Notes under the pieces: model-generated | What the model saw: only the letters and a program-made list of their open reading frames with translations | Database searches by the model: none | What the model was told of the DNA's origin: nothing | Source of the DNA: an uncultured Pseudomonadota bacterium | Lineage (GTDB): Bacteria; Pseudomonadota; Gammaproteobacteria; Steroidobacterales; Steroidobacteraceae | Length of the DNA: 36,043 nt | NCBI GenBank assembly: GCA_903884105.1 | Contig: CAISDJ010000069.1 | Span: 1-36,043 of the forward strand | Reading direction: 5' to 3' | Position numbers and translations under genes: made by a program | In this document: positions 1 through 7,695 of the stretch, piece after piece | Layout of the letters: the number at the start of each line of letters is the position of its first letter | Position numbering within the stretch: the stretch's first letter is position 1

Positions 1-2
1 CA

Positions 3-845
3 TTACTTGCAGCGCTTGCGCTGGTGGCCAGTGCCCAGCCTGCGTCTGCCCAGCTCTCGCCGCCCAACAAGGCGGGCGTCGCCATGGGGCATCTGCACTA
101 CACCGTTAAAGACGTGAAGGCCAACCAGGCTTTCTGGGTCAAGCTGGGCGGGAAGGCCATCGTCTTCAACGGCACGATCGACGGCGCGCTGTTCCCGGAC
201 GTCGTCATCCTGTTGCGCCAGGGCGAAACGAACGGCGGCACCGAAGGATCAGTGGTCAATCACGTCGCGTTCCGCGTGAAGTCGCTGGCCGGCCTCGAGA
301 AGGCGGGCTTCAAGGTCGAGTACAACAAGGAAGTCCCGGGCGTCGGATCCGTGTATTCACCGGAAGGCGAGCGTATCGAGCTGTTCGACGACAAGCTCGC
401 GACCAATCTCGGATTCACGATCGACGGTGGCGGCAAGGATCCGGTGGCCGATCGCCACAACCGGCCGATCTCGGTCCCGATCATCGCGCACCACATCCAT
501 ATGCAGGTGCCCGAGGATCAGGTGCAGGCCGCCAAGGCATGGTACGCCGAGAAGTTCGGCGGCATCCGCGGCCTGCGGTGGCACTACGATGCAGTCGATC
601 TCCCCGGTATCAACCTCAATATCTCGGCGGCACCGAAGCCGACCGTCCCGACCAAGGGCCGGATGCTCGATCACATCGGGTTCGAGGTGCAGAACCTCGA
701 GGCGTTCTGCAAAGGGCTCGAAGCGCAGGGCATCAAGTTCGACCGCCCCTACAACAAGCTGCCAACAGGATTGGGGCTGGCCTTCCTGACGGACCCGTGG
801 GGCACGTACATCGAGCTTACGGAAGGTCTGCGCGAGATTAAGTGA
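3..845 (+). CDS. Exported two-domain VOC (glyoxalase-fold) protein, 5' truncated
   Basis: The frame is open to the left edge, so the true start lies outside the window. The first visible residues form the hydrophobic core of a signal peptide (LLAALALVA) ending in an ASAQ-like cleavage site, so the GTG at 24 is an internal Val codon. The mature part has two vicinal-oxygen-chelate modules. The first has GHLHYTVKDV and an FDD/ELFD segment near its end. The second has HHIHMQVPEDQ, AKAWYAEKFGG, DHIGFEVQNLE and a terminal YIELTEG. The His and Glu residues sit where VOC enzymes bind a metal. VOC proteins include lyases, isomerases and dioxygenases, and the substrate cannot be told here. Export is unusual for the fold. 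A hairpin follows at 861-883. The family is clear and the function is not. Confidence 0.85.
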   Translation, partial: LLAALALVASAQPASAQLSPPNKAGVAMGHLHYTVKDVKANQAFWVKLGGKAIVFNGTIDGALFPDVVILLRQGETNGGTEGSVVNHVAFRVKSLAGLEKAGFKVEYNKEVPGVGSVYSPEGERIELFDDKLATNLGFTIDGGGKDPVADRHNRPISVPIIAHHIHMQVPEDQVQAAKAWYAEKFGGIRGLRWHYDAVDLPGINLNISAAPKPTVPTKGRMLDHIGFEVQNLEAFCKGLEAQGIKFDRPYNKLPTGLGLAFLTDPWGTYIELTEGLREIK

Positions 846-860
846 GGGAGAACGGTCGGT

Positions 861-883
861 GCCCGCAAAGTCTGAGTGCGGGC
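861..883 (+). terminator. Inverted repeat after the VOC gene, possible terminator
   Basis: The arms GCCCGCA and TGCGGGC are perfect 7-bp complements with a 9-nt loop, starting 15 bp after the VOC stop codon. No T-run follows, so this is not a standard intrinsic terminator. It could be a Rho-dependent 3' end structure or simply a GC-rich hairpin. Confidence 0.3.
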
Positions 884-904
884 ATACGAGGGGGCCGGTG
901 ACCG

Positions 905-1012
905 GTGCACCAGGACTCTAAGCAGAATTGGAGTGTGGCGCTGATCTGCGCCCTGGCGGGAGCCGTGTTCTGGCTGCTCGCGCTGCGCAGAGTTGTCAAA
1001 GGCGTCGACTAA
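905..1012 (+). CDS. Possible 35-aa single-pass membrane protein
   Basis: A GTG-started frame encodes 35 residues: a polar N-terminus (HQDSKQN), one hydrophobic segment (VALICALAGAVFWLLAL), then a basic tail (RRVVKGVD). That fits a tiny single-pass inner-membrane protein. A purine-rich GAGGGGG lies about 10 nt upstream. It sits in the 220-bp gap between the VOC gene and the converging VPLPA-CTERM gene. Against it, the start overlaps a repeat-like segment (893-907), and short hydrophobic frames arise by chance in GC-rich DNA. I do not recognise a family. Confidence 0.3.
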   Translation: MHQDSKQNWSVALICALAGAVFWLLALRRVVKGVD

Positions 1013-1065
1013 GGCACGCGAGCATCGGGTTGGCGCCAAGAGCGAGCCGCCGTCTCCCGGCACCT

Positions 1066-3084
1066 TCAGGCTGCGGGCTGCATCAGCCTGCCTTGCGCGA
1101 TTCCCTTCCTGCGACGACCGGCCGCACCGAAGAAGCCCAATCCCGACAGCAGCAGCAGCCACGCTGCGGGCAGAGGAACGGGCGCCACGTTGGTGTAGCT
1201 GCCATCGAAGTTGAAGGCAGCGGCGAGGCCGTTGACTGTCGTCGCGCCGATCAGGGACAGGAAGGTGCTGTTCCCCGACAGGTCTCCCAGGAATCTGAAG
1301 GCATAGTCGGGCGAGGCGGCTACGTAGAAGTCGAGGACGGACAGGGTCAGCCCGCCGCCAACCGAGCCGACACTCGTGAAGCTCAGCGACGTCGAGTTGT
1401 TGAGATCGAGCGTCGAATTGCCGGTCAAGGACAAGCTGGCGAAAGTCTGGCCGTTCAGACCGCCGGCATTGATGAGCTCCAGGGTGCCGCCGTTCAGATC
1501 CAGGGCACTGGCTGAGGCAATGCGGTTGGCGCCGTCGAGGGTCAACGTACCCCCAGTGATCATCGTTGTGCCCGTATACTGGTTCGCACCCGACAGCGTG
1601 ACGTTGCCGCTCTGCACCTCCATCGTGCTGAAGTTCGACAGCACGCCGGCATATACGAACGTGCCGGTGGCGCCAAGGTTGAGGGTCGCAGTATTGCTGC
1701 CCGCGCCACCCGAGACATTGCCTGTGATGCTGGCAGCGTTGCCTTCAATCTTGAGCTGATCGTCACCGCCTTCAAGGTCGATCGCATTGCTGATGTCACT
1801 GACGATCGCACCCCGGTTCGTCACGACGTCATTGCCGCCGCCGGTCTGAATCGCGGCGCCCGTGCCCGCACCGCGGATCGTGCCACCGGCGAGGTTCGTG
1901 ATCGTGTCGGCGAACGTGCCGATCATCTTGATCGCGAAGCCAGTAACGCCCTGGATCAGGCCACCGTTTGACACGGTGGTTGCTGCCACCGCATTGCCGC
2001 CGTTGCTATCGTCAATGAGGATGCCGTTGCCGGCCCGGCTCGTGTCGCCGTTCGGGGCATCGAGCAACAGAGTGCTGCCGACGATCCGGCCAGTGATGGT
2101 GTTGGTAATGGAGCCACCGCCGGCCGCGATGCCTTCTGCATTGTTGGTTCCGCCCTTGGCACCCAAGCCGAGGACGTCGCCGGAATTGTTCAACGTCAGT
2201 ACGCCGTCGATGTCAATGCCGTCGCCATCCGCGTCAATTGTCGATGCCAACACGCCGCCCCTGATCGATGCACCGAAGGCGTTGGTGACGTTGGCCGTCA
2301 CGTTGACCGCGGAAGGCAGGGCTGTGTTCGCATCGATGTTCAGGCCAGAGCCGTTCAAGGCCTGGATCAAGCCACCGGCGTTGTTGGTCACCGTCAGAGA
2401 CGAGGGTCCGACGTTGGCCCCGTCGGTGGCAATGCCATGACGCCCGGTGATGGTGCCGCTGTTGGTGACGGTCACGGTCTTTTCCGTGCGCAAATCAATG
2501 CCGTCGCTGCCCGTTGCAACGCCCGCAGTCACGGTCGGTGTGGCCGTGATGGTGCCTGCGTTGATCACGATGCCGTTCTGTCCCGGCCGTACGGCGTCAT
2601 CACCGACGGCGGAGATGGTGGCGCCAAACAGGTTGGTCAGCGTATTGCTGCCGGTGGTGATGGCAGCCCAGTCGATTGCCTGGCCGCCTGCTGTCACGCG
2701 GATGGTGCCACTGTTGGTCAACGAGACGCTCGATCCGGCCGTGTTCACGCGGAAGGCATCGGTGGATACGCTGCTGATCAGTCCGTTGTTGGTGACCGTC
2801 AGGTTGGCGGTTCCTGAATTGCTGTCGATGGCCCGGCCGGTCCCCAGCGTCTGGAGGATGCCGTTGTTGATCAGCGTCGACACGCCCGTCATGGTCAGCG
2901 GGATTGCGGAGCCGCTGGCGATGCTGATCGCGCCGGTGCTCGTGATTGTCCCGGTGCCGGCTGACAGCGTCTGGGCACCGACTGTGGTCGAGATGGTTGG
3001 GCCAGCGGGTGCGAACTGCGCGAACGTGGGTGCGGCGACGCTGAGGGCGCCAACGACTACTACTAGGCGGCTAGACAAGCGCAT
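1066..3084 (-). CDS. Secreted beta-repeat protein with VPLPA-CTERM sorting signal
   Basis: I chose the ATG at 3084 because it begins a clean signal peptide (MRLSSRLVVVVGALSVAAPTFAQ) after GAAAGAA. A longer frame to 3180 adds 32 unlikely residues. The body (about residues 24-560) is rich in T, N, G and S, with repeated TVTNSGTITG-like turns typical of right-handed beta-helix proteins. Near residues 490-540 is a segment like the autotransporter-associated repeat (YTGTTMITGGTLTLDGAN), but there is no outer-membrane barrel. The end has VPLPA (about 636), a hydrophobic stretch and RRRK, the tripartite exosortase signal. Such proteins are normally cut and anchored or released by an exosortase, and none is in the window. 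Twelve residues follow the basic cluster, which is long for this signal. Likely a cell-surface or matrix protein. Confidence 0.85.
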   Translation of the reverse strand: MRLSSRLVVVVGALSVAAPTFAQFAPAGPTISTTVGAQTLSAGTGTITSTGAISIASGSAIPLTMTGVSTLINNGILQTLGTGRAIDSNSGTANLTVTNNGLISSVSTDAFRVNTAGSSVSLTNSGTIRVTAGGQAIDWAAITTGSNTLTNLFGATISAVGDDAVRPGQNGIVINAGTITATPTVTAGVATGSDGIDLRTEKTVTVTNSGTITGRHGIATDGANVGPSSLTVTNNAGGLIQALNGSGLNIDANTALPSAVNVTANVTNAFGASIRGGVLASTIDADGDGIDIDGVLTLNNSGDVLGLGAKGGTNNAEGIAAGGGSITNTITGRIVGSTLLLDAPNGDTSRAGNGILIDDSNGGNAVAATTVSNGGLIQGVTGFAIKMIGTFADTITNLAGGTIRGAGTGAAIQTGGGNDVVTNRGAIVSDISNAIDLEGGDDQLKIEGNAASITGNVSGGAGSNTATLNLGATGTFVYAGVLSNFSTMEVQSGNVTLSGANQYTGTTMITGGTLTLDGANRIASASALDLNGGTLELINAGGLNGQTFASLSLTGNSTLDLNNSTSLSFTSVGSVGGGLTLSVLDFYVAASPDYAFRFLGDLSGNSTFLSLIGATTVNGLAAAFNFDGSYTNVAPVPLPAAWLLLLSGLGFFGAAGRRRKGIAQGRLMQPAA

Positions 3085-3229
3085 TTTCTTTCGGTTTCCT
3101 GACTTGTTCTGGTTCGCTGGAGCGGGCGCAGAGTGCGAACGGGCTGTCGTTACTGAGCCAAGCAACGATCCCGGTCTCATGAAGGCATGCTCTACAATGC
3201 GTCTCCGGAGAATATATAGCGTGGGCGTG

Positions 3230-3239
3230 ACTGATCAGT
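3230..3239. promoter_or_regulatory. Short palindrome in the divergent promoter region
   Basis: ACTGATCAGT is a perfect 10-bp palindrome, with an AT-rich AATATATAG about 20 bp to its left. It lies between the divergent VPLPA-CTERM and DUF3237 genes, where an operator could act on either. A 10-bp palindrome is short, so this is only a candidate site. Confidence 0.2.
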
Positions 3240-3364
3240 GACAATTCGACTGCACGTCGGCGTCAAGAACGTGTTTGGAAGCAGCAGCGCTTTGTCGCTT
3301 GAATGTAGGACGGCGTGAGCGCAACCAGGCCAGGAGCGTCGCGCCAGACATGAGGAGAAGAACG

Positions 3365-3937
3365 ATGAACCGCCGCGATACGATGACGCTTCTTGGGGGG
3401 ACGCTGGCAGCAAGCGGGATGACGGCTGCACGCGCAGCGGAGTCGCCTGCGTGGGCCGCTCCCGAGTTCGATATCCCTCGCCCCGAGCTCGTGCTCGAGC
3501 TGGTCGTCACCTGTTCGAAGCCGGAATCAATCGGTGGGGACAAGGCGAGCAAGGACGGTCAGCGCGGAACCATCTGGCCGATCATCGGCGGCACCTTCGT
3601 CGGCAAGGACATTCGCGGCACCGTGGTGCCGGGCGGAGGCGACTTTCCTGTCATCCGGCCGGACGGTGTCACGATCATCGATGCGCTGTACCGGCTCAAG
3701 ACTGACGATGGCGTGACCCTCATCATCCACAACAAGGGGCTCGCCATCCCGGGTGACACGCCCGCGGCCACCAGGTATCGGCTGTCGCCGGACTTCACCG
3801 TGCCGCAGGGCAAGTACGACTGGCTGAACAAGGGCGTGTTCATTGCGAACCTGACCATCCGCGTCCCGCAGAACAAGCGCCTCGCCAAGTCCGAGAACGA
3901 GAACGACCGGATGATCCACGTGTATCGCCTCGCGTAG
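3365..3937 (+). CDS. DUF3237 domain protein with export signal
   Basis: The protein has about 190 residues. The ATG follows AGGAGAAG with good spacing. The N-terminus NRRDTMTLLGG followed by a small hydrophobic region and ARAAES resembles a Tat-type signal, though the RRDTM core is a weak match to the RRxFLK consensus. The rest matches DUF3237 as I know it: an opening beta-strand (LVLELVVTC), GTIWPIIGGTFVGKDIRG, a GGDFP turn, DALYRLKTDDGVTLIIHNKG, and a C-terminal half ending in NDRMIHVYRLA. The DUF3237 fold is a small beta-barrel of unknown biochemistry. A methyltransferase gene starts 22 bp downstream, so the two may be co-transcribed. Confidence 0.85.
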   Translation: MNRRDTMTLLGGTLAASGMTAARAAESPAWAAPEFDIPRPELVLELVVTCSKPESIGGDKASKDGQRGTIWPIIGGTFVGKDIRGTVVPGGGDFPVIRPDGVTIIDALYRLKTDDGVTLIIHNKGLAIPGDTPAATRYRLSPDFTVPQGKYDWLNKGVFIANLTIRVPQNKRLAKSENENDRMIHVYRLA

Positions 3938-3959
3938 GCGACGGCGTTCGGGCGCTGCA

Positions 3960-4706
3960 ATGTCGTTCATCGATCTGTTCTCCGGCCACGCAGACCGCTA
4001 CGCGGAGGCCCGTCCCCGCTATCCGGAAGCGCTGTTTGCGTTCATCGCATCACATGCGCCTTCCCGCGCGCGAGCGTGGGATTGCGGGACGGGAAACGGG
4101 CAGGCCGCAGCGTCGCTGGCAAACCACTTTGCCGAAGTCCTCGCGACGGATCCGAGCGTCGAGCAGATCGCCCATGCGGTAGCGGTGAACAACGTTCACT
4201 ACTCCGTGCAGCCGGCGGAAGCGACCACTCTGCCGGCGCGAAGCGTTGATGCCATCTGCGTTGCTCAGGCGCTGCACTGGTTCGACTTCGAGCGGTTCTT
4301 CGCGGAGGCCCGGCGTGTCGCCGTGCCCGGTGCGATTTGCGCGGCTTGGGGCTACACGTGGTTCAACGTGGCAGGAGACTTCGACACCGCGTTCCGCGCC
4401 TTCGTCACGGACGTCATCGCTCCCTACTGGGCGCCGCAGAACAAGTTTCTGTGGGACGGGTACGTCGATGTCCCGATGCCGTTTTCGAGGGTTGCAGCGC
4501 CCGCTTTCACTATCGAAGCCAACTGGAATCTCTACCAACTGCTCGCGTACGTCCGCACGTGGTCGGCGGCCAGACGATGTCTGGCGGAAAACGGTACGGA
4601 GTTCTTCGAGTCGGCTACGGCCAGGCTGGCTGCGTTGTGGGGCGCGCCCGAGGCATCGAGGGTCGTCACGATGCCGCTGCATCTGCTGTTGGGGCGGGTA
4701 TCGTAG
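3960..4706 (+). CDS. Class I SAM-dependent methyltransferase
   Basis: This 248-residue protein is of the Methyltransf_11/UbiE-like type. Motif I is AWDCGTGNGQAA (about residues 39-50), the SAM-binding loop. It is followed by an acidic residue after strand 2 (VLATDPS) and by AICVAQALHWFDFERF, a signature of a family of small-molecule methyltransferases often annotated only by fold. There is no signal peptide, so it should be cytoplasmic. It starts 22 bp after the DUF3237 gene. The substrate cannot be predicted. Confidence 0.85.
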   Translation: MSFIDLFSGHADRYAEARPRYPEALFAFIASHAPSRARAWDCGTGNGQAAASLANHFAEVLATDPSVEQIAHAVAVNNVHYSVQPAEATTLPARSVDAICVAQALHWFDFERFFAEARRVAVPGAICAAWGYTWFNVAGDFDTAFRAFVTDVIAPYWAPQNKFLWDGYVDVPMPFSRVAAPAFTIEANWNLYQLLAYVRTWSAARRCLAENGTEFFESATARLAALWGAPEASRVVTMPLHLLLGRVS

Positions 4707-4880
4707 CGTCCGATCGGTGTTTGCCCCGGCCCCAGGGCCCGACAATCATATGGTGCACCGCGAAAAGACGGAAACCGGAGTCGGGTGGGGTATCCTTCCG
4801 TCCTGACAGGCACTGATTCCCGGCCATCCGCGCCCGGGATGCATCAGGCGGGCTCGCGTAGAAGCATAGTTGAGGGAGCA

Positions 4881-5360
4881 ATGATGAAGAGAGTCTCTGT
4901 GTCGGGTGCCACGCTCGCGATCGCGGGCGTTCTGGGCCTTGCCGGTGTGGCCATGGCCCATCACTCGTTTGCGATGTTCGATGAAAAGCAGCAGACGATG
5001 GTCGAAGGGACGGTCACGGCCTGGAACTACAACAACCCGCACGTCTGGCTGATGATCCAGGCGCCCGACGCAACCGGCGCGATGAAGACCTGGAGCTTTG
5101 AAGGCGGCGGCCCGGTGCGCATCACGCGCCAGGGTGTGACGGGCGATACGTACAAGAAGGGCGAGAAGCTGCGCGTCGTCATGAGCCCGATTCGCGACGG
5201 CCGTCCGGCGGGCGGCATCTGCTTTGCGATCAAGGTGGATGGCAGCGTGTCCCTGCCCAATGACGGCGCGTGCGATGCAGAGAAGGTCCTCACTCGCTGG
5301 AAGGCCAAGGGCTGGCTCTCGACGAGCAAGCACCTCGAGACCCATCCGCTCGAAGACTGA
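4881..5360 (+). CDS. Exported DUF6152 family protein
   Basis: I placed the start at the ATG after TGAGGGAGCA. The 159-residue product has a signal peptide (KRVSVSGATLAIAGVLGLAG) ending at AMA, and the mature protein opens with HHSFAMFD, a hallmark of DUF6152. The rest (VEGTVTAWNYNNPHVWLMI, then a WSFEGGGP segment and GEKLRVVMSPIRDG) fits a small OB-like beta-barrel. Its function is unknown to me; the N-terminal His pair could bind metal, which is inference. The ModA-like gene follows after 38 bp, so they may form a periplasmic pair. Confidence 0.85.
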   Translation: MMKRVSVSGATLAIAGVLGLAGVAMAHHSFAMFDEKQQTMVEGTVTAWNYNNPHVWLMIQAPDATGAMKTWSFEGGGPVRITRQGVTGDTYKKGEKLRVVMSPIRDGRPAGGICFAIKVDGSVSLPNDGACDAEKVLTRWKAKGWLSTSKHLETHPLED

Positions 5361-5398
5361 CCTCGCGTACTGACTGGATAAGGGTAGTGGAAGGACTC

Positions 5399-6196
5399 AT
5401 GAAGCGAAAGTCGTTCTCGGCGTGGCTGTCACACTTTGCGATGGCCATCCTGTTGGTCGCGGGCACTGCGCCTGCTGCCGAGGTGCACGTGATGATCTCG
5501 GCCGGCTTTTTCGGTGTCTATTCCGAGCTCGGTCCGGGATTCGAGCGGGCAACTGGCCACAAACTGGTCACGGTCCGTGGTCCTTCCATGGGCGATTCCC
5601 CGGAGGCGATCCCGACCCGGCTTGCGCGCGGGGAGGCGGCCGACGTCGTGATCCTCGATGGCGGGGCGGCGGATGAGCTCGGCAAGAGTGGCTTGACGCG
5701 CGCTGCGAGCAAGGTCGATCTTGCCGAATCGAAAATCGGCATGGTCGTGCGCGCAGGCGCTGCCAAACCCGACATCAGCAGCGTCGAGGCTTTCAAGAAG
5801 ACACTGTTGGCAGCGAAGTCCATCGGGTATTCCGACAGCGGCAGCGGCACTTACCTTGCGACCACCCTGTTCCCGCAGCTCGGGATTGCCGAGCAGATCA
5901 GCTCCAAGAGCCGCAAGGTGCGCGGACCGCCGTCAGGCGAACCCGTGGCCGCAGTCGTTGCGCGCGGCGAAGTGGAGATCGGTTTCCAGCAGGTCGCCGA
6001 GCTGATCCACGTTCCGGGCATCACCTTCGTCGGCACGATACCGGCGGCCGTCCAGCCGCCCACTTTCTACTCCGGAGCGATTACCACCAAGGCTGCGGAG
6101 CCGGCCGCAGCCACGGCGCTGTTGCGCTTTCTCGCGTCGCCTGAGGCAGCGCCAGTGATCTCGAAAGCCGGGTTGGCCCCGATCACGGGACGGTAG
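5399..6196 (+). CDS. Periplasmic substrate-binding protein, ModA-like
   Basis: The ATG follows GGAAGGACTC. The product is about 265 residues with a signal peptide ending in APAAE. It has the type II periplasmic-binding fold of molybdate-binding-like proteins: EVHVMISAGFFGVYSEL at the first strand, ARGEAADVVILDGGAADEL, KIGMVVRAG, SIGYSDSGSGTYLATTL, EIGFQQVAELIHVPGI, and a C-terminal ALLRFLASPEAAPVI. No permease or ATPase gene is adjacent, so it is an orphan binding protein here. Many such ModA-like proteins do not bind molybdate, and the ligand is unknown. It is probably co-transcribed with the DUF6152 gene upstream. Confidence 0.85.
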   Translation: MKRKSFSAWLSHFAMAILLVAGTAPAAEVHVMISAGFFGVYSELGPGFERATGHKLVTVRGPSMGDSPEAIPTRLARGEAADVVILDGGAADELGKSGLTRAASKVDLAESKIGMVVRAGAAKPDISSVEAFKKTLLAAKSIGYSDSGSGTYLATTLFPQLGIAEQISSKSRKVRGPPSGEPVAAVVARGEVEIGFQQVAELIHVPGITFVGTIPAAVQPPTFYSGAITTKAAEPAAATALLRFLASPEAAPVISKAGLAPITGR

Positions 6197-6244
6197 CGGC
6201 CTTGGCTTGTCCCGGCGGCGACGTCGGGTCCGAGTAGGGAATCC

Positions 6245-6499
6245 ATGGCTGATATCAAATTCACGGATGAGGAAAAGGCGGTCATTGTCCGCAAGATCCA
6301 GCTCTACTTCACCGAGGAGCTGAAGCAGGAGATCGGCCGCTTCGATGCGGAGTTCCTGCTGGAATTTTTCGCCGAGGAAGTCGGCGCGTACTTCTATAAC
6401 CGCGGCCTCTACGACGCGCAGGCCATCCTCACCGCCAAGCTCGACGACCTGAACGACGCGATCAGCATGCTCGAGAAGCCGACAAGCTTCCGCAGGTGA
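6245..6499 (+). CDS. DUF2164 family protein
   Basis: An 84-residue cytoplasmic protein that matches DUF2164 along its length. It opens with IKFTDEEKAVIVRKIQLYF, then EELKQEIGRFDAEFLLEFF, then AYFYNRGLYDAQAI and a short helix to the end. It looks all-helical, without a signal or membrane segment. Its role is unknown. It lies 48 bp after the binding-protein gene and 42 bp before the GNAT gene, in the same direction. Confidence 0.85.
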   Translation: MADIKFTDEEKAVIVRKIQLYFTEELKQEIGRFDAEFLLEFFAEEVGAYFYNRGLYDAQAILTAKLDDLNDAISMLEKPTSFRR

Positions 6500-6541
6500 G
6501 CAGCCAGGACATACGTCCAGCCGATTGGCAAGCAAAGCACC

Positions 6542-7087
6542 GTGACTCCTTCATCCCCCTTCGAACTCCAACCGACTTTGGTGGGCGCGCTGGTCACCAT
6601 GCGACCGCTGCGGCCTGACGATTTCGAAGAACTGTACGCAGCCGCGTCCGACCCGCTGATCTGGGAGCAGCATCCGGATCCCGAGCGCTACCAGCGCGAG
6701 GCCTTCGAGAGTCGCGTGTTCCGCGGCGGTCTCGAGTCGGGGGGAGCTTTTTCCATCATCGACACTACGAGCGGAAGGATCATTGGCACCACGCGTTTCT
6801 ACGAATGGGATCCGCAGGCTCGCGAAGTCGCGATCGGCTATACGTTCCTGGCTCGCAGTCATTGGGGCGGTCCCGTCAACCGGGAGATGAAGCGATTCCT
6901 GCTCGATCATGCGTTTCGCTGGGCGAAGACGGTGTGGCTGCACATCGGCGAAAACAACAAGCGGTCCCGGCGGGCCACCGAGAAGCTCGGTGCGCGGCTG
7001 TCGCATATCGAAATCAAAGGCGTGGGAGCTTTCGCGCGGCCGACCGCTTACTACAGGATTGAGGCGGCCGACTGGCAGAGGCGCTGA
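6542..7087 (+). CDS. GNAT acetyltransferase, RimJ/RimL type
   Basis: The start is GTG and the product has 181 residues. It follows the RimJ/RimL pattern: VTMRPLRPDDFEELYAAASD at the start, GRIIGTTRFYEWDPQAREVAIGY in the middle, then LARSHWGGPVNREMKRFLL, the acetyl-CoA loop and helix, and IGENNKRSRRATEKLGARL near the end. Family members acetylate protein N-termini, amino acids or antibiotics using acetyl-CoA; the acceptor here is unknown. It is cytoplasmic. Confidence 0.88.
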   Translation: MTPSSPFELQPTLVGALVTMRPLRPDDFEELYAAASDPLIWEQHPDPERYQREAFESRVFRGGLESGGAFSIIDTTSGRIIGTTRFYEWDPQAREVAIGYTFLARSHWGGPVNREMKRFLLDHAFRWAKTVWLHIGENNKRSRRATEKLGARLSHIEIKGVGAFARPTAYYRIEAADWQRR

Positions 7088-7177
7088 CGGCAGTCAAGTT
7101 GGTGCCACACGGCGGGTGAGTGAAGGAGCCCGATCGGCGGTATATTCCGGACTGCGAAGCAACCCCCGAGGCACACC

Positions 7178-7387
7178 ATGGACAGCCCTCCCGAGAACCT
7201 GCCGATCTATCGTCTGCTCTCTGGGCCCGACGACGCCAAGTTCTGTCATCGCGTGAGCGAAGCCCTCGCGATCGGCTACCGGCTCTACGGATCGCCGTCG
7301 ATCACATTTGACGGCGAACACACCCTCGTCGCGCAGGCGATCGTGTGGCCGTCCGAGTTGACCGCTTCGTGGGAAGGAGGCCGGTAG
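7178..7387 (+). CDS. DUF1737 family small protein
   Basis: A 69-residue protein preceded by GAGG. It shows the DUF1737 pattern: IYRLLSGPDDAKFCHRVSEA, GYRLYGSPSITFDGE, then a short strand with VAQAIVWP. DUF1737 proteins are short, widespread and of unknown function. An AT-rich TATATT lies at 7141, about 37 bp upstream, but has no good -35 match. Confidence 0.85.
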   Translation: MDSPPENLPIYRLLSGPDDAKFCHRVSEALAIGYRLYGSPSITFDGEHTLVAQAIVWPSELTASWEGGR

Positions 7388-7448
7388 CGAGAGCCTGGCA
7401 CCGCCCTGAATTCGTGTCTCCCAACTCGAGTAATCAAGGAGGAGCGCC

Positions 7449-7601
7449 ATGCCCGCACTCAACCGGGCGAAAGAAACCCCGTGGAAGCTGAAGACCCCGC
7501 CTGGAACGGCGGAGTACGCGATGCACGTGGACGACAAGGACGGGCAACGCGTCATCGTCTGCACGGTGGGCAAGACGGTGCTCCTGTATGACGCCCGCTG
7601 A
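7449..7601 (+). CDS. Conserved-looking 50-aa hypothetical protein
   Basis: The ATG is preceded by a near-perfect Shine-Dalgarno (AAGGAGGAGC, 7438-7447), the strongest argument that it is translated. The product opens with MPALNRAKETPWKLKTPPG, then EYAMHVDDKDG, and ends VGKTVLLYDAR. From memory it resembles the N-terminal half of a longer conserved hypothetical family in which the text continues beyond YDAR; I cannot confirm that. No continuation is readable in the other frames downstream, so this is either a naturally short member or a truncated one. It lies 61 bp after the DUF1737 gene. Confidence 0.6.
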   Translation: MPALNRAKETPWKLKTPPGTAEYAMHVDDKDGQRVIVCTVGKTVLLYDAR

Positions 7602-7695
7602 CGTGCGGCCCGTTCTCCTGAAGATCCGTCGCCTCATCCAGGCGACTGCGGAGGCGACAAGGGAGAGGCGGAGATCCCGTTTTCAAAGTTCATGA
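7588..7695 (+). CDS. Possible 35-aa basic ORF overlapping both neighbours
   Basis: An ATG inside the end of the 50-aa gene opens a 35-codon frame whose TGA overlaps the ATG of the HAD gene (ATGA). The peptide is Arg-rich (RERRRSRFQ) with an amphipathic middle (LLKIRRLIQA). The overlap could couple translation into the HAD gene. No Shine-Dalgarno is clear, and it may be a chance frame. Confidence 0.2.
   Translation: MTPADVRPVLLKIRRLIQATAEATRERRRSRFQSS

Noticed and set aside
3118..3262. Sigma70 promoter for the VPLPA-CTERM gene (TTGTCA and TATATA on the minus strand)
   Set aside because: The spacing is 20 bp or more, too long for a standard promoter.
7141..7146. TATATT as a -10 element before the DUF1737 gene
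   Set aside because: No -35 match occurs at 16-18 bp upstream (GAGTGA is there).
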